From NCBI GenBank assembly GCA_030434875.1, contig JAUISW010000001.1, forward strand, positions 2,801,501 through 2,865,500: a stretch of DNA of 64,000 bases, read 5' to 3'. Within the stretch, counting starts at the first letter, position 1, and each line of letters begins with the position of its first letter. Positions 24,959 to 34,171 of this stretch are shown here, in pieces. The translations under genes were made by a program, and so were the position numbers. Under the pieces are notes generated by a model. It saw only the letters and a list, made by a program, of their open reading frames with translations. It ran no database searches and was not told the DNA's origin. Source of the stretch: Lachnospiraceae bacterium C1.1 (GTDB lineage Bacteria > Bacillota > Clostridia > Lachnospirales > Lachnospiraceae).

Positions 24959-25828
24959 TCAACCGTGTATTTCTTTTAAAATTCCTGTTAATTTTGCAAA
25001 TTCTTCAAGCGAAAGTTCCTCTCCCCTTACGGTAACTTTTTTATCAATTCTTAAAATAGAACTTTCAATTTCTTCTTTTGAAAACTGAAGAAGCGGAGAA
25101 TTCTTTAATGCATTTGCCAATGTCTTTCTTCTCTGGTTAAAAGCTGCCCTTATAAGGCTGAACATAAGCTTTTCATCCGCCACTTCCACCTTTGGTGCCT
25201 TTGCCCTCTCTAGATGAACCACCGTAGAACCAACCTTTGGTGCAGGTATAAAGCATTTAGGTGAGACCTCCGCCACAATCTCAACATTTGAATAATACTG
25301 AACTGCAAGCGAAAGCGCCCCGTAATCTTTGCTTTTAGGCCCCGCCTTCATCCTGTCAGCAACTTCTTTCTGAATCATAACCGTTATGGAGGCGATAGGC
25401 GCATGACTTTCGAAAAGTCCCATTATTATCGGCGTTGTTATATAATATGGAAGATTTGCAACTATATGAAAAGGCTTACCGTCATTTTCCTTTGCTGCAA
25501 GCTCGTTTAAGTCCATTTTAAGGATATCATTATTGATCACCCTCACATTATCGTATTCTCCAAGAGTCTCTCCCAGCACAGGAATAAGCTTATCATCTAT
25601 CTCTACGGCTATTACTTTTCCTGCCGCTTCACAAAGATGCTGTGTCATGGCTCCGATTCCCGGTCCTATCTCAACTACGAAATCATCTTTTGTCACGCCT
25701 GAAGAAGACACGATTTTCTTTAATATATTATCATCTATCAGAAAATTCTGTCCGAATTTTTTCTTCAGGACAAAATCGTATTTCTGCATTATTTCTTTTG
25801 TTCTTGATGGATTTCCAAGATCAGCCAT
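24959..25828 (-). CDS. rsmA: 16S rRNA dimethyladenosine transferase
   Basis: The protein has 289 aa and dimethylates A1518/A1519 of 16S rRNA during 30S maturation, using SAM. KKKFGQNFLIDDNIL, the SAM loop VVEIGPGIGAMTQHL and the catalytic ANLPYYITTP are all present. Length is normal. SD AAGGAG lies ~11 nt upstream. It is 26 nt after tatD on the same strand, the common Firmicutes arrangement of tatD and rsmA. Confidence 0.96.
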   Translation of the reverse strand: MADLGNPSRTKEIMQKYDFVLKKKFGQNFLIDDNILKKIVSSSGVTKDDFVVEIGPGIGAMTQHLCEAAGKVIAVEIDDKLIPVLGETLGEYDNVRVINNDILKMDLNELAAKENDGKPFHIVANLPYYITTPIIMGLFESHAPIASITVMIQKEVADRMKAGPKSKDYGALSLAVQYYSNVEIVAEVSPKCFIPAPKVGSTVVHLERAKAPKVEVADEKLMFSLIRAAFNQRRKTLANALKNSPLLQFSKEEIESSILRIDKKVTVRGEELSLEEFAKLTGILKEIHG

Positions 25829-25854
25829 AGGCTTAAAAACTCCTTAATTTCAAC

Positions 25855-26637
25855 TTATTCTTCTATCCTGTAAAGTCTCAGCGCATTCTCATAGGTCTTT
25901 TCATAAACCTCATCCACGGATATTTCCTTTATCTCGGCAATTCTTTCTGCAACATTCGGGAGCAGATCTGACGAATTTCTCTCTCCCCTATGGGGTGTCG
26001 GTGCCAGATAAGGGCAATCCGTCTCCAGAACAAGAGTTTCCAGCGGCATTTTTCTTACAACTTCTACCGTCTTTTTAGCATTCTTAAATGTAACGACTCC
26101 GCCAATGCCCAGGAAAAATCCCATTTTGACGTATTCTGCCGCTATTTCGGGCGAATATGAAAAGCAGTGAATTACTCCTCCGATCTTTCCGGCATCCTCA
26201 GCTTTCATTATCTCAAGCGTATCCGCTGCTGCATCCCTCGAATGTATCACTACGGGTTTATTTGTCTGTCTGGCAAGATCCAGCTGCCTTATAAACCATT
26301 TTTTCTGTATTTCCGGAGCGGGATTTTCTTTCCAGTAATAGTCAAGCCCTATCTCTCCCACTGCCACTGCCCTGTCAAAAGAACTGAGCTTTTCTCCGAT
26401 CGATACTATATCATTTTCAGTGATATCTCCGCATTCGCCCGGAATTATTCCCAGTGCTGCATAGGATTCCTCATGTTCTTTTACCAGATTAAGACAGGTA
26501 TCCACTGATTTCAGGTCAGAAGCAACATTTACAAAATGTCTTACCCCTGCTTCCCTGATCTTTTTTATTGCATTTTCTCTGTCTTCATCAAATCTGCTGT
26601 CGTCATAGTGCGCATGTGTATCAAAAATTTTTATCAT
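25855..26637 (-). CDS. tatD: TatD family metal-dependent hydrolase
   Basis: The protein has 260 aa. FDTHAHYDDSRF (metal ligands HxH), VGEIGLDYYW, VIHSRDAAADT, GVIHCFSYS and ETDCPYLAP are the TatD signature motifs. The family has 3'-5' DNase activity and roles in DNA repair. An in-frame ATG 18 codons upstream overlaps the cotH-like gene; the start here fits the family N-terminus. It lies between the cotH-like gene and rsmA. Confidence 0.93.
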   Translation of the reverse strand: MIKIFDTHAHYDDSRFDEDRENAIKKIREAGVRHFVNVASDLKSVDTCLNLVKEHEESYAALGIIPGECGDITENDIVSIGEKLSSFDRAVAVGEIGLDYYWKENPAPEIQKKWFIRQLDLARQTNKPVVIHSRDAAADTLEIMKAEDAGKIGGVIHCFSYSPEIAAEYVKMGFFLGIGGVVTFKNAKKTVEVVRKMPLETLVLETDCPYLAPTPHRGERNSSDLLPNVAERIAEIKEISVDEVYEKTYENALRLYRIEE

Positions 26638-26653
26638 TTTCCAATTAATCCAA

Positions 26654-28189
26654 TTAATCCAATTCTTCCATCTCTTCTTCGATCCAGTCACATCTCATAG
26701 TCAGCCAGTCTTCCAGCCATTCGATCTGACTATCCCAGGAATTATCTCCGTAAACTTCCGCAACTTTATTGCTTTCCTCTTCTTCGAGCACATCCCATCT
26801 GATGAAATTCATTTCGGCATCATATTCTATATTATATGCTCTGTCGGCTACTTCATCTGCCGCCTTCTCGAAAGCTTCTTTTACTCCGTTCTCGTAGACA
26901 TCTTTCATAACCTCAAGGAATGTTTCATTTTTCAATAAAGCCGGATAATAATCTCTCGCTCTTGCAGTCCATCCCGTAGGCCATAAATAATCTTCCTCCA
27001 GGAATGGCATTTCTATGATCCCAGCCGTTCTGTCATAGTCCCAGGCAGGTCCCATATACATTTTGCCTTCACTTGAAATCCAGTAGAGATAAACACTTCT
27101 TCCTGTTGGATCAGTGGTTTTCGAAAACTCCTGCAGCCAGTAATATTTTGCCACTGACTCCACGTCCAGCAGTGAAAGATCCGATTTGCTGTCGTAAAGC
27201 TGCTCCATTGCATCTATAAGGTATTGCTCTGAACGCTTTATTTTTTCGCTTCCGCGTACGTCCCTCAGTTCTCCGTAAAGCTTTTTGAAATTACCTTCTC
27301 CCTCGGCATCTTCATTCAGATATGCCAAAAATGAAAATCCGTCAGCGTCCATTCCTATACGATATAAGTAATCACCGTCTCCAAGCTCTACCCTGTTTTT
27401 CGCATTTTCTACTTTTTCAGCCAGAGAATATACTCCGCGGTATTCTCCGTTTATAAAGAGATTAACCTCCTTGATCTCTGCTGTATAGGGCATGCCCATA
27501 TCTGCTGCCAGATTTAAGAATACCTCATTTCTTAAAAGCGAAAAGTCCCCGGCATTTGCAAGCAATACCCAGGTCTTTGCCTCACCCATGTTAAGGAGAT
27601 CTGTGGATTTCTCAAATTTTATCTGATATGATTTCTTATCTTCTTTCCAGGAAGTATTTCCGCGGCCACGCATTTTTACTACGCCATCGATTATATTTCC
27701 CTCATAATCATCCATTTCGAAATATGCCTTTGTAGAAACATTATGATCCTTATCCGCCTCAACATCCTCGAGTGCAGGATATTCATCATAAATCCCTAAA
27801 TTTATACTCGGCAGATCAGACTTCATAACTGTCACATTTATTCCACATATCTCCATATCAGCCTCTGTGAAATCATGCTGAACTCTTTTCAAGAGAGCTC
27901 CATCCTCGTCAGTCAGGTAAAATATTAATTCTGACTCATCTGCTGTCTCCGGCAAAAAGATATATGCCTCATCTTCTTTCATATATGCTTCTACGTCAAA
28001 ATACATTCCGGGGTTTTCCTTTGCCCTGACTACGATTCCGGAAAACTCATCCACTTCTGTATTAAATTTTGTTTTTTGAGGAAGGTAATCTTTAACCGCC
28101 ATGTATATTGAAAACGAAATAATAAGAACGCTCACCAATAATACTATAAGAAAAAGCCAGTCAAAGCCCGATTTTTTTCTTTTCTTCAT
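26654..28189 (-). CDS. CotH kinase family protein, membrane-anchored
   Basis: The protein has 511 aa with one N-terminal membrane segment (FDWLFLIVLLVSVLIISFSIYM), so the rest should be outside the cell. CotH-type kinase features are seen: MRGRGNTSWKEDKKSYQIKF, LANAGDFSLLRNEV, FINGEYRGVYSLAEKVE and WDYDRTAG. CotH proteins phosphorylate spore coat proteins in Bacillus, while other members are surface proteins of unknown target. Whether this one phosphorylates a coat or a surface protein cannot be told. It starts 22 nt after cls and ends 17 nt before tatD. Confidence 0.85.
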   Translation of the reverse strand: MKKRKKSGFDWLFLIVLLVSVLIISFSIYMAVKDYLPQKTKFNTEVDEFSGIVVRAKENPGMYFDVEAYMKEDEAYIFLPETADESELIFYLTDEDGALLKRVQHDFTEADMEICGINVTVMKSDLPSINLGIYDEYPALEDVEADKDHNVSTKAYFEMDDYEGNIIDGVVKMRGRGNTSWKEDKKSYQIKFEKSTDLLNMGEAKTWVLLANAGDFSLLRNEVFLNLAADMGMPYTAEIKEVNLFINGEYRGVYSLAEKVENAKNRVELGDGDYLYRIGMDADGFSFLAYLNEDAEGEGNFKKLYGELRDVRGSEKIKRSEQYLIDAMEQLYDSKSDLSLLDVESVAKYYWLQEFSKTTDPTGRSVYLYWISSEGKMYMGPAWDYDRTAGIIEMPFLEEDYLWPTGWTARARDYYPALLKNETFLEVMKDVYENGVKEAFEKAADEVADRAYNIEYDAEMNFIRWDVLEEEESNKVAEVYGDNSWDSQIEWLEDWLTMRCDWIEEEMEELD

Positions 28190-28210
28190 ATTAATTATTC
28201 ATTCTGCAAT

Positions 28211-29767
28211 TTAAAGCATCGGTGCCACCAGTCTCAAGAGGCTATGCTTTATCCTTACCGGTATGCTTCTATGCGCAATATACTTTTCTGTAACTTCTTC
28301 GCTTTCATCAAACATTTCCATAAAGTCATCGTATATTTCGCTTATCATCTTTGTTCTGTAGAAAAATACCCCGTTTTCAAAATGAAGATAAAGGCTCCTG
28401 AAATCCAGATTAACAGATCCTACAGTGGCCTTTTCATCATCCGATATACACATCTTTGCATGAGCAAAGCCAGGCGTATATTCGTATATCCTTACCCCCG
28501 ATCTGACCAGCGGTGCATAATAGGAACGCGTTTCTGCATAAACCAGTTTCTTGTCCGGTATACCGGGTGTTATTATCCTCACATCAACTCCGCGTTTTGC
28601 CGCATCAGTCAGCTCCCTCATAAACTCATCAGTTATTATAAGGTATGGCGTAACAAAATAGCAATAGTTCTTTGCCATACGGACTATATTAAGGTAAACA
28701 CCTTCAGCCAGTGGCTCCTCTGTCATTGGACTGTCCGCATAAGGCTGTATAAAGCCATCATTTTCCGGAAGGCTCACGGTCGATCCCAGATATTTTTCCA
28801 ATGTATACTGATTATCAGTTTCTTTTATATAATTCCACATCTCAAGAAAGATAATGCTGAAACTTAAAACGGCTTCGCCTGTGATCTTTACACCGCTGTC
28901 TTTCCAATAACCGTAAGGTTTCGTGAAATGAAAATACTCATCTGCCAGATTATAGCCTCCGGTAAATGCGACACGTCCGTCTATTACTGTTATTTTACGA
29001 TGATCCCTGTAATTCATGAAAACATGAAAGAGCGGCGATATAGGATTAAAATCCAGTATCTGGACTCCTGCCTCTTTCATCGCATTTATAAAATCACGGT
29101 TTATGAACATTATGCTTCCGACATCGTCAAATATAAGTCTTACTTCGACTCCGGCTCTTGCCTTTTCACAAAGCACATTAAAAAAGGGATCAAATCCCGG
29201 TCCATCCTGTATGGCATGATATTCCATAAAAATAAAGCTCTCGGCCTTTCGAAGTTCTTCCACCTGTGCCAATGCACCTAATGTCGGATCATTATAGTAT
29301 TCTGCACTGCTGTGCTCCCATACCGGCATTCCCGATGCAGATTTGATATAGGAGCATGATGCCGCTACATAGCTGTCATCTTTTCTTATCTTATCTATAA
29401 TTTCAGCATTTCCAACAGACAATTTTTTTACCAGATCATCTAACTCCCGATATTCTCTTTTCTGCCTGTCTATCGCGCCTTTTCTTCCAAAAATCACATA
29501 CATGACCGCGCCCATCGGGCTGAATGCCAGCACAATGACAAGCCATGGCAGTTTATAGGAAGCATTGATATGGCGCCCGTAGACCGCAAGACTTATCATA
29601 AGCGGTATAAGTGCATAGGCTATTCTTATCCAGGGACTTTCTTTATAGAGAATTAGCAAAAGATAGGTGATCCACCATATCTGAATGCAAACTGATGCCA
29701 GGACGATCAAGATCCTGACTATGCTGACTTTAACATCGGTTTTACGTTCAACTCTGATTTTTGCCAT
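28211..29767 (-). CDS. cls: Cardiolipin synthase
   Basis: The protein has 518 aa. Two N-terminal membrane segments (VSIVRILIVLASVCIQIWWITYLL and IAYALIPLMISLAVYG) are followed by a PLD nuclease domain pair with both HKD motifs, HRKITVIDGRVAFTGG and HAKMCISDDEKATVGSVN. It joins phosphatidylglycerol molecules into cardiolipin at the membrane. The start chosen (MAKIRVERKTDVK) follows AGGTAAAG; a longer frame from 29803 lacks an SD. Confidence 0.94.
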   Translation of the reverse strand: MAKIRVERKTDVKVSIVRILIVLASVCIQIWWITYLLLILYKESPWIRIAYALIPLMISLAVYGRHINASYKLPWLVIVLAFSPMGAVMYVIFGRKGAIDRQKREYRELDDLVKKLSVGNAEIIDKIRKDDSYVAASCSYIKSASGMPVWEHSSAEYYNDPTLGALAQVEELRKAESFIFMEYHAIQDGPGFDPFFNVLCEKARAGVEVRLIFDDVGSIMFINRDFINAMKEAGVQILDFNPISPLFHVFMNYRDHRKITVIDGRVAFTGGYNLADEYFHFTKPYGYWKDSGVKITGEAVLSFSIIFLEMWNYIKETDNQYTLEKYLGSTVSLPENDGFIQPYADSPMTEEPLAEGVYLNIVRMAKNYCYFVTPYLIITDEFMRELTDAAKRGVDVRIITPGIPDKKLVYAETRSYYAPLVRSGVRIYEYTPGFAHAKMCISDDEKATVGSVNLDFRSLYLHFENGVFFYRTKMISEIYDDFMEMFDESEEVTEKYIAHRSIPVRIKHSLLRLVAPML

Positions 29768-29841
29768 AAATTCTTTACCTGTTTTCCTATAAAAAATAAG
29801 CATAGTCCGAGTATCTAATTATCCTATTATACTCTATTTTA

Positions 29842-29880
29842 CAAAAAAATCCCACCGGCAAAGCCGATGGGATTTGGTTA
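29842..29880 (-). terminator. Terminator of ptsI
   Basis: On the minus strand AAATCCCATCGGC and GCCGGTGGGATTT pair (one wobble) and T7 follows. It lies directly after the ptsI stop codon. Confidence 0.82.
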
Positions 29881-29890
29881 ACATATGATA

Positions 29891-31504
29891 TTAATCACAA
29901 TCGCGAACTATCTTCCTTACCTTGAGGACTGAAGGAGGAGCTACTGAGAGCTCATCTACACCCATTTCAAGGAATGTCTTTGTAAGCGATGTGTCTGCTG
30001 CAAGTTCTCCGCAGATTCCTGCCCAGATTCCTGCTGCATGTGCATTGTCTACTGTCATCTTTATAAGACGAAGTACTGCCTCATGATGTGTATCACAGAA
30101 ATCATCAAGTGCTGCATTCTGACGGTCTATAGCGAGTGTATACTGTGTCAGATCGTTAGTACCGATGCTGAAGAAGTCAACTTCTTTTGCAAGAAGGTCA
30201 GTAATAACTGCTGCTGCAGGTGTCTCGATCATAACACCCTGAGGTGCATCTTTATAAGGTACACCCTGCTCTTCGAGCTCAGCCTTAACCTCTGCAACTA
30301 TCTTCTTTATCTGACTGATCTCAGACATTGAAGTGATCATCGGATACATGATATAAATGTTTCCGTATGCTGCTGCGCGGAAGAGTGCTCTGAGCTGTGT
30401 CTTGAAGACTTCCGGTCTCTTGAGGCAGATTCTTATAGCTCTGAATCCCATAGCAGGATTTTCCTCATGACCGAGCTCAAAATAATCACACTGTTTATCT
30501 GCACCTATGTCCAGTGTACGGATGATAACCTTTTTACCGGCCATAAGCTCTGCAGCCTTACGATAGATTGCAAACTGTTCTTCCTCTGTAGGATATGTTT
30601 CCTTGCCGAGGTAGATAAACTCACTTCTGAAAAGACCAATTCCGCCTGCATCATACTGCAGTGCAGAAGCAATATCAGAAAGATTTCCAACATTTGCATA
30701 AAGCATAATGCTCTTTCCGGACTTTGTCTCAGTAGGTTTGCCCTTTAAGTCCTGAAGAAGCTGTTTTTTCTGATTCTGCTCATCAAGAAGCGCTTCGTAC
30801 ATCTTCATTGTTGTCTCATCCGGGTCAACAATAAAAATGTTCTTATCAGAATCAAGAATACCCATCTTACCATTCCAGCTCTCATTTACATCAATGTTTA
30901 TGATCGCAGGAATATTCATTGTACGTGCAAGAATTGCCGTATGTGAATTTGATGAGCCCTTTCTTGTAACAAACGCAAGAATCTTCGACTTATCAAGCTG
31001 AACAGTCTCTGAAGGAGTAAGATCATCAGCTACAAGGATTGAAGGTACAGTTGCATCTACAGATGCTTCACCCTCTCCTGTAAGAATTCTGATGACACGC
31101 TCCGATATATCTTTTACATCAACAGAACGAGCCTTGAAATACTCATCATCCATGGAGGCAAAAGTCTCGGCAAAGTTATCTCCGGTAACAGCTACAGCAT
31201 ATTCAGCATTCATTTTCTGTGCTTCAATGATGTTATATACGGAATCATTGTAACCATCATCCTCAAGCATCATTGCATGTACATCAAAAATTTCAGCATC
31301 TGCTTCACCGATCTCGGTCTTTGTCTTTTCGTAAAGGGCTCTAAGCTGGCTTATTGCCTCTTCACGTGCAGATTCATAGCGCCTTTTCTCGCCTTCACTG
31401 TCTTCTGTATGTTTTCTTTCGACAACCTGTTCTTTCTTTCCAAGATAGGCAATCTTTCCGATTGCTATCCCTTCATAGATTTTCTTCCCTGTATAGCGTT
31501 CCAT
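29891..31504 (-). CDS. ptsI: PTS enzyme I (PEP-protein phosphotransferase)
   Basis: The protein has 537 aa, slightly shorter than the usual ~570. The phosphorylated His is in GSSNSHTAILAR; PEP-binding motifs GGIGLFRSEFIYL, DIGADKQCDYF, GFRAIRI, IMYPMI and SIGTNDLTQYTLAIDR are present, with the catalytic Cys in WAGICGELAAD. It transfers phosphate from PEP to HPr. ptsH lies 24 nt upstream, forming a ptsHI unit. Confidence 0.96.
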   Translation of the reverse strand: MERYTGKKIYEGIAIGKIAYLGKKEQVVERKHTEDSEGEKRRYESAREEAISQLRALYEKTKTEIGEADAEIFDVHAMMLEDDGYNDSVYNIIEAQKMNAEYAVAVTGDNFAETFASMDDEYFKARSVDVKDISERVIRILTGEGEASVDATVPSILVADDLTPSETVQLDKSKILAFVTRKGSSNSHTAILARTMNIPAIINIDVNESWNGKMGILDSDKNIFIVDPDETTMKMYEALLDEQNQKKQLLQDLKGKPTETKSGKSIMLYANVGNLSDIASALQYDAGGIGLFRSEFIYLGKETYPTEEEQFAIYRKAAELMAGKKVIIRTLDIGADKQCDYFELGHEENPAMGFRAIRICLKRPEVFKTQLRALFRAAAYGNIYIMYPMITSMSEISQIKKIVAEVKAELEEQGVPYKDAPQGVMIETPAAAVITDLLAKEVDFFSIGTNDLTQYTLAIDRQNAALDDFCDTHHEAVLRLIKMTVDNAHAAGIWAGICGELAADTSLTKTFLEMGVDELSVAPPSVLKVRKIVRDCD

Positions 31505-31528
31505 TAAATTCTCCTTAATTTTCTGGAA

Positions 31529-31786
31529 TTACAGATTCTCTTCCATGAATTTTTTAACTTCGCTGCAAGCTGTCTCTTCGTCTTCACCTTCAACAGTAAT
31601 CTTAACAACAGCATCTTTCATAACGCCCATTGCCATAATAGCCATAAGTGCCTTTGCACTTGCAGACTTACCATTATATTCAACCTTGATGTCACTCTTA
31701 AACTGCTTAGCGCACTTTACAAGTAATCCAGCCGGACGTGCATGTAATCCTACTTCATCTGTTATCTTATACTCGAATTCTTTCAT
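31529..31786 (-). CDS. ptsH: HPr phosphocarrier protein with Ala at position 46
   Basis: The protein has 85 aa. GLHARPAG carries His15, the site phosphorylated by enzyme I. Counting from Met1 and aligning with B. subtilis HPr without gaps, position 46, normally the regulatory Ser (K-S-IMGVMSLG), is Ala here (K-A-LMAIMAMG); position 52 is Ala as well. HPrK-dependent Ser46 control of catabolite repression would then not act on this HPr. It is not Crh, because His15 is kept. Transport phosphorelay should be intact. Confidence 0.95.
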   Translation of the reverse strand: MKEFEYKITDEVGLHARPAGLLVKCAKQFKSDIKVEYNGKSASAKALMAIMAMGVMKDAVVKITVEGEDEETACSEVKKFMEENL

Positions 31787-31932
31787 CTTTTTCTGTTCTC
31801 CTTTTTCCTGATTTAGAACCTTTTTTGATGCCTACTCTTCGATAGGCATTCCACCTTAATCTACATTATAACAGAAAGTTCAACAATAATCATTAAAATT
31901 ATTATGATTATTCATAAAATCTTGAATTAATC

Positions 31933-32180
31933 GTTACTGTTCACAGGCAAACTGCGCACTCCGCTACTCTGTACGCTATTTCACTAAGTGCTGAAGCACT
32001 AAGTGAAATATGTGTGCGCAGTTATGCCACAATAACTCTGACTGAACACTGGGTTTTGCCCATTGCCGTATGCGCATAATACTTAGCGAAGCAAAGCTGA
32101 GCTTAGTATTATGCCAGAGGGGGCAATCTTAAATGGCAAAACCCGTTACTGGAGCACGCTGAAAGCGTGTGAACAGTAAC
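31933..32180. repeat. Multi-hairpin repeat element, copy C (long form)
   Basis: This 248-bp copy has perfect outer 13-bp inverted ends. It is nearly identical to copy B, apart from a small indel in the second extension (GTATTATGCCAGAGG here). It sits in the otherwise empty ptsH/32281 divergent intergenic region (31787-32280), ~50 nt upstream of the 32281 promoter. No coding potential was seen. Confidence 0.92.
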
Positions 32181-32218
32181 AACAATTGTATGCAATTGTA
32201 CTTTGAAAAAAGCTTTGT

Positions 32219-32241
32219 CAGACAATTCTTTATGTTATAAT
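32219..32241 (+). promoter_or_regulatory. Promoter of the 125-aa protein gene
   Basis: A perfect TATAAT at 32236-32241 is preceded by TTGTCA/TTTGTC at 15-16 nt, slightly short of the ideal spacing, ~40 nt before the start codon. Confidence 0.55.
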
Positions 32242-32280
32242 GGTTTTGGATGAACTTTTTTATTTATTGGGGGATTTGAA

Positions 32281-32658
32281 ATGGCAGGCAGCAGCGCAAA
32301 ATACAAAGATTTTACATATCTTGCTCCGGGCGACATGATCATAGTCGGAAATGCTTTCGGCAAAAATTTTGCCTACGTTGATGATGTGGCAAAAACAGGA
32401 AGGATCATTCTCACCACCGGAGACTCTTTTTATCCTCTCGACGGACTGCAGGTAGGCGGCGATAAAAATCATCCTCAGCGCCTTTTTCACTGTACAGAAG
32501 AGGCTATAAGCGAGGTTCATAACCGTCAGCAGATCGTAAAAACGCTCCATCAGCTCAAAGAAATCACAAGCCTGACTTACGACCAGGCTATTATGATCGA
32601 AGCGGTATTGAAAAGTGACTGGGGAGAAGTTACCCAGCTTTTGAAAAAAATCCGCTGA
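32281..32658 (+). CDS. Conserved hypothetical protein, 125 aa
   Basis: I do not recognise this family. The first half is beta-rich (FTYLAPGDMIIVGNAFGKNFAYVDDV ... RIILTTGDSFYPLDGLQV) and the second half helical (EEAISEVHNRQQIVKTLHQLKE, YDQAIMIEAVLKSDWGEVTQLLKKI). No signal peptide or membrane segment is seen, so it is probably cytosolic. SD GGGGG lies about 8 nt before the ATG; it has its own promoter and a strong terminator, and so is monocistronic. Repeat copy C lies just upstream. Confidence 0.75.
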   Translation: MAGSSAKYKDFTYLAPGDMIIVGNAFGKNFAYVDDVAKTGRIILTTGDSFYPLDGLQVGGDKNHPQRLFHCTEEAISEVHNRQQIVKTLHQLKEITSLTYDQAIMIEAVLKSDWGEVTQLLKKIR

Positions 32659-32673
32659 TAATTTGCCAAAAAG

Positions 32674-32715
32674 GGGCAGGGATGCCTTCGAAGTCTGAAC
32701 GTCCCTGCCCTTTTT
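32674..32715 (+). terminator. Bidirectional terminator
   Basis: GGGCAGGGA and TCCCTGCCC (9-bp GC-rich stem) flank a 19-nt loop, with A5 before and T5 after. It serves the 125-aa gene and, on the other strand, the NlpC/P60 gene at 32737. Confidence 0.85.
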
Positions 32716-32736
32716 ATTTTTGAATTCTAATTTTTA

Positions 32737-33900
32737 TCAGTCGCTTATTACTCTTCTGATAGCCACCGGTGTACGGTAGTATGTATTCGATATCTTGATT
32801 CCTGTTTTCGGACTTGATGCATTTATTACCTGACCATTTCCGATGTATATCGCAACGTGATTTACACGGCCATACTTTGCATAAAATACCAGATCGCCCG
32901 GCTTCATCTCACTTGCGGATACTTTTGTACCACAGGTAGCCTGCTGTGATGATGTTCTCGGAAGATATATATTAAAGTGCTTGAATATACTCTGAACATA
33001 TCCTGAGCAGTCAGCTCCGTGTGTAAGAGATGTTCCGCCCCATACATAAGGATTTCCAAGGAACTGTTTTGCATAGTTTACTATTGAAACTCTGACATCT
33101 GATACGCCTTCGCCGTATTTAAGTTCCTGAATTGAGATCGCTGTCTCAAGTTTTTCAACAAATTTGATATAATCAGCACTTATATAACCTTCGTCTTCAT
33201 CGATCTCGATCTTGATCCAGTCGTCGCCCTCTTCACCTTCGGTTATTTCAAGCTCTTCATCCATGGGAACCATTGTAAGGATCCGTGCATCTGTATTGGG
33301 TTCCTCGCGGACATAAAGAGTAGTAGTGCAGACCCTTGCCATAAGCGTCTCAACTTCCCTTGCTCTTTCCAAGGCTTCATCTCCGGTAAGAAGGTACTCG
33401 GCCTTAACATATCCCTGCACCGATCCGGATTTTATATGAGCCCATTCACCATCGACATCTAAGATCTCACAGGCTGAATTCTTTCTCATCTTTCCGACAA
33501 GCTCTGACTCTCCGTCTGCTTTTTCTCTAATATTAAGGTTATCGTCTACCTTTGCAATACCAAGATTTTCATAGCCCGATATAGAGCCATCCTCGGTATT
33601 TGCAGCTTCTTCAAGCATTTCGGCATTTTCTTCTATAGACCTTACGGATCCGGCTCCGGCAGATATCTCCTCGGTGGAAGTTATTGCTTCGGTACTCTCC
33701 TCCGTATCGGTCTCAATATCTTCTTCATCATTTATTATGATCGCGCCGCTTTCATCCTCTTCTTCCTCTTCTTCGGCTTCTGTTGAGGACTCGACAACTG
33801 TCGCAACTCCCGCTGCATATCTTACTTTTGAAGCAGCAAAAACAGTTGCAGGTATAAAAACAAGCCCGATTGAAAGGGCTATCAATGATTTCTTAAACAT
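32737..33900 (-). CDS. Secreted SH3 - NlpC/P60 cell-wall hydrolase
   Basis: The protein has 387 aa. An N-terminal signal peptide (KKSLIALSIGLVFIPATVFAAS) is followed by an acidic linker (residues ~35-115), two bacterial SH3 domains (~120-180 and ~190-245) and a C-terminal NlpC/P60 domain with the catalytic Cys in HGADCSGYV and His in VNHVAIYIG. Such enzymes cut peptidoglycan stem peptides, usually gamma-D-Glu to diamino acid. No anchor other than the SH3 domains is visible. It is probably monocistronic. Confidence 0.93.
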   Translation of the reverse strand: MFKKSLIALSIGLVFIPATVFAASKVRYAAGVATVVESSTEAEEEEEEDESGAIIINDEEDIETDTEESTEAITSTEEISAGAGSVRSIEENAEMLEEAANTEDGSISGYENLGIAKVDDNLNIREKADGESELVGKMRKNSACEILDVDGEWAHIKSGSVQGYVKAEYLLTGDEALERAREVETLMARVCTTTLYVREEPNTDARILTMVPMDEELEITEGEEGDDWIKIEIDEDEGYISADYIKFVEKLETAISIQELKYGEGVSDVRVSIVNYAKQFLGNPYVWGGTSLTHGADCSGYVQSIFKHFNIYLPRTSSQQATCGTKVSASEMKPGDLVFYAKYGRVNHVAIYIGNGQVINASSPKTGIKISNTYYRTPVAIRRVISD

Positions 33901-34097
33901 TCGGATTTTCCCCTAATACACTTCTGTGTATTTAAAAAAATACATTAAATAACTACACAAGGATAATTATATATTCTCTTTGCGAAAAGCGTCAATATAT
34001 TTTTAAGTTTCTTAATTTTTATTTAACATTTTATTTCTTAGCTGTAGCCAAAATACTTTGGTCACCTTTCTTTAGCCTCTGTTCACTTTTCTTTCAC

Positions 34098-34126
34098 TTG
34101 AAAGCTTTTTTCTCACATGATAATAT
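34098..34126 (+). promoter_or_regulatory. SigA-type promoter of the lipoprotein gene
   Basis: TTGAAA and TAATAT are separated by exactly 17 nt, with the start codon 45 nt downstream. Confidence 0.65.
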
Positions 34127-34171
34127 GATTTAGAAAAATTTCTATAAATTAAATATAATATGAGGTGAAAA

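Noticed and set aside
31529..31786. Crh instead of HPr
   Set aside because: Crh lacks His15; here GLHARPAG keeps it and ptsI follows directly.
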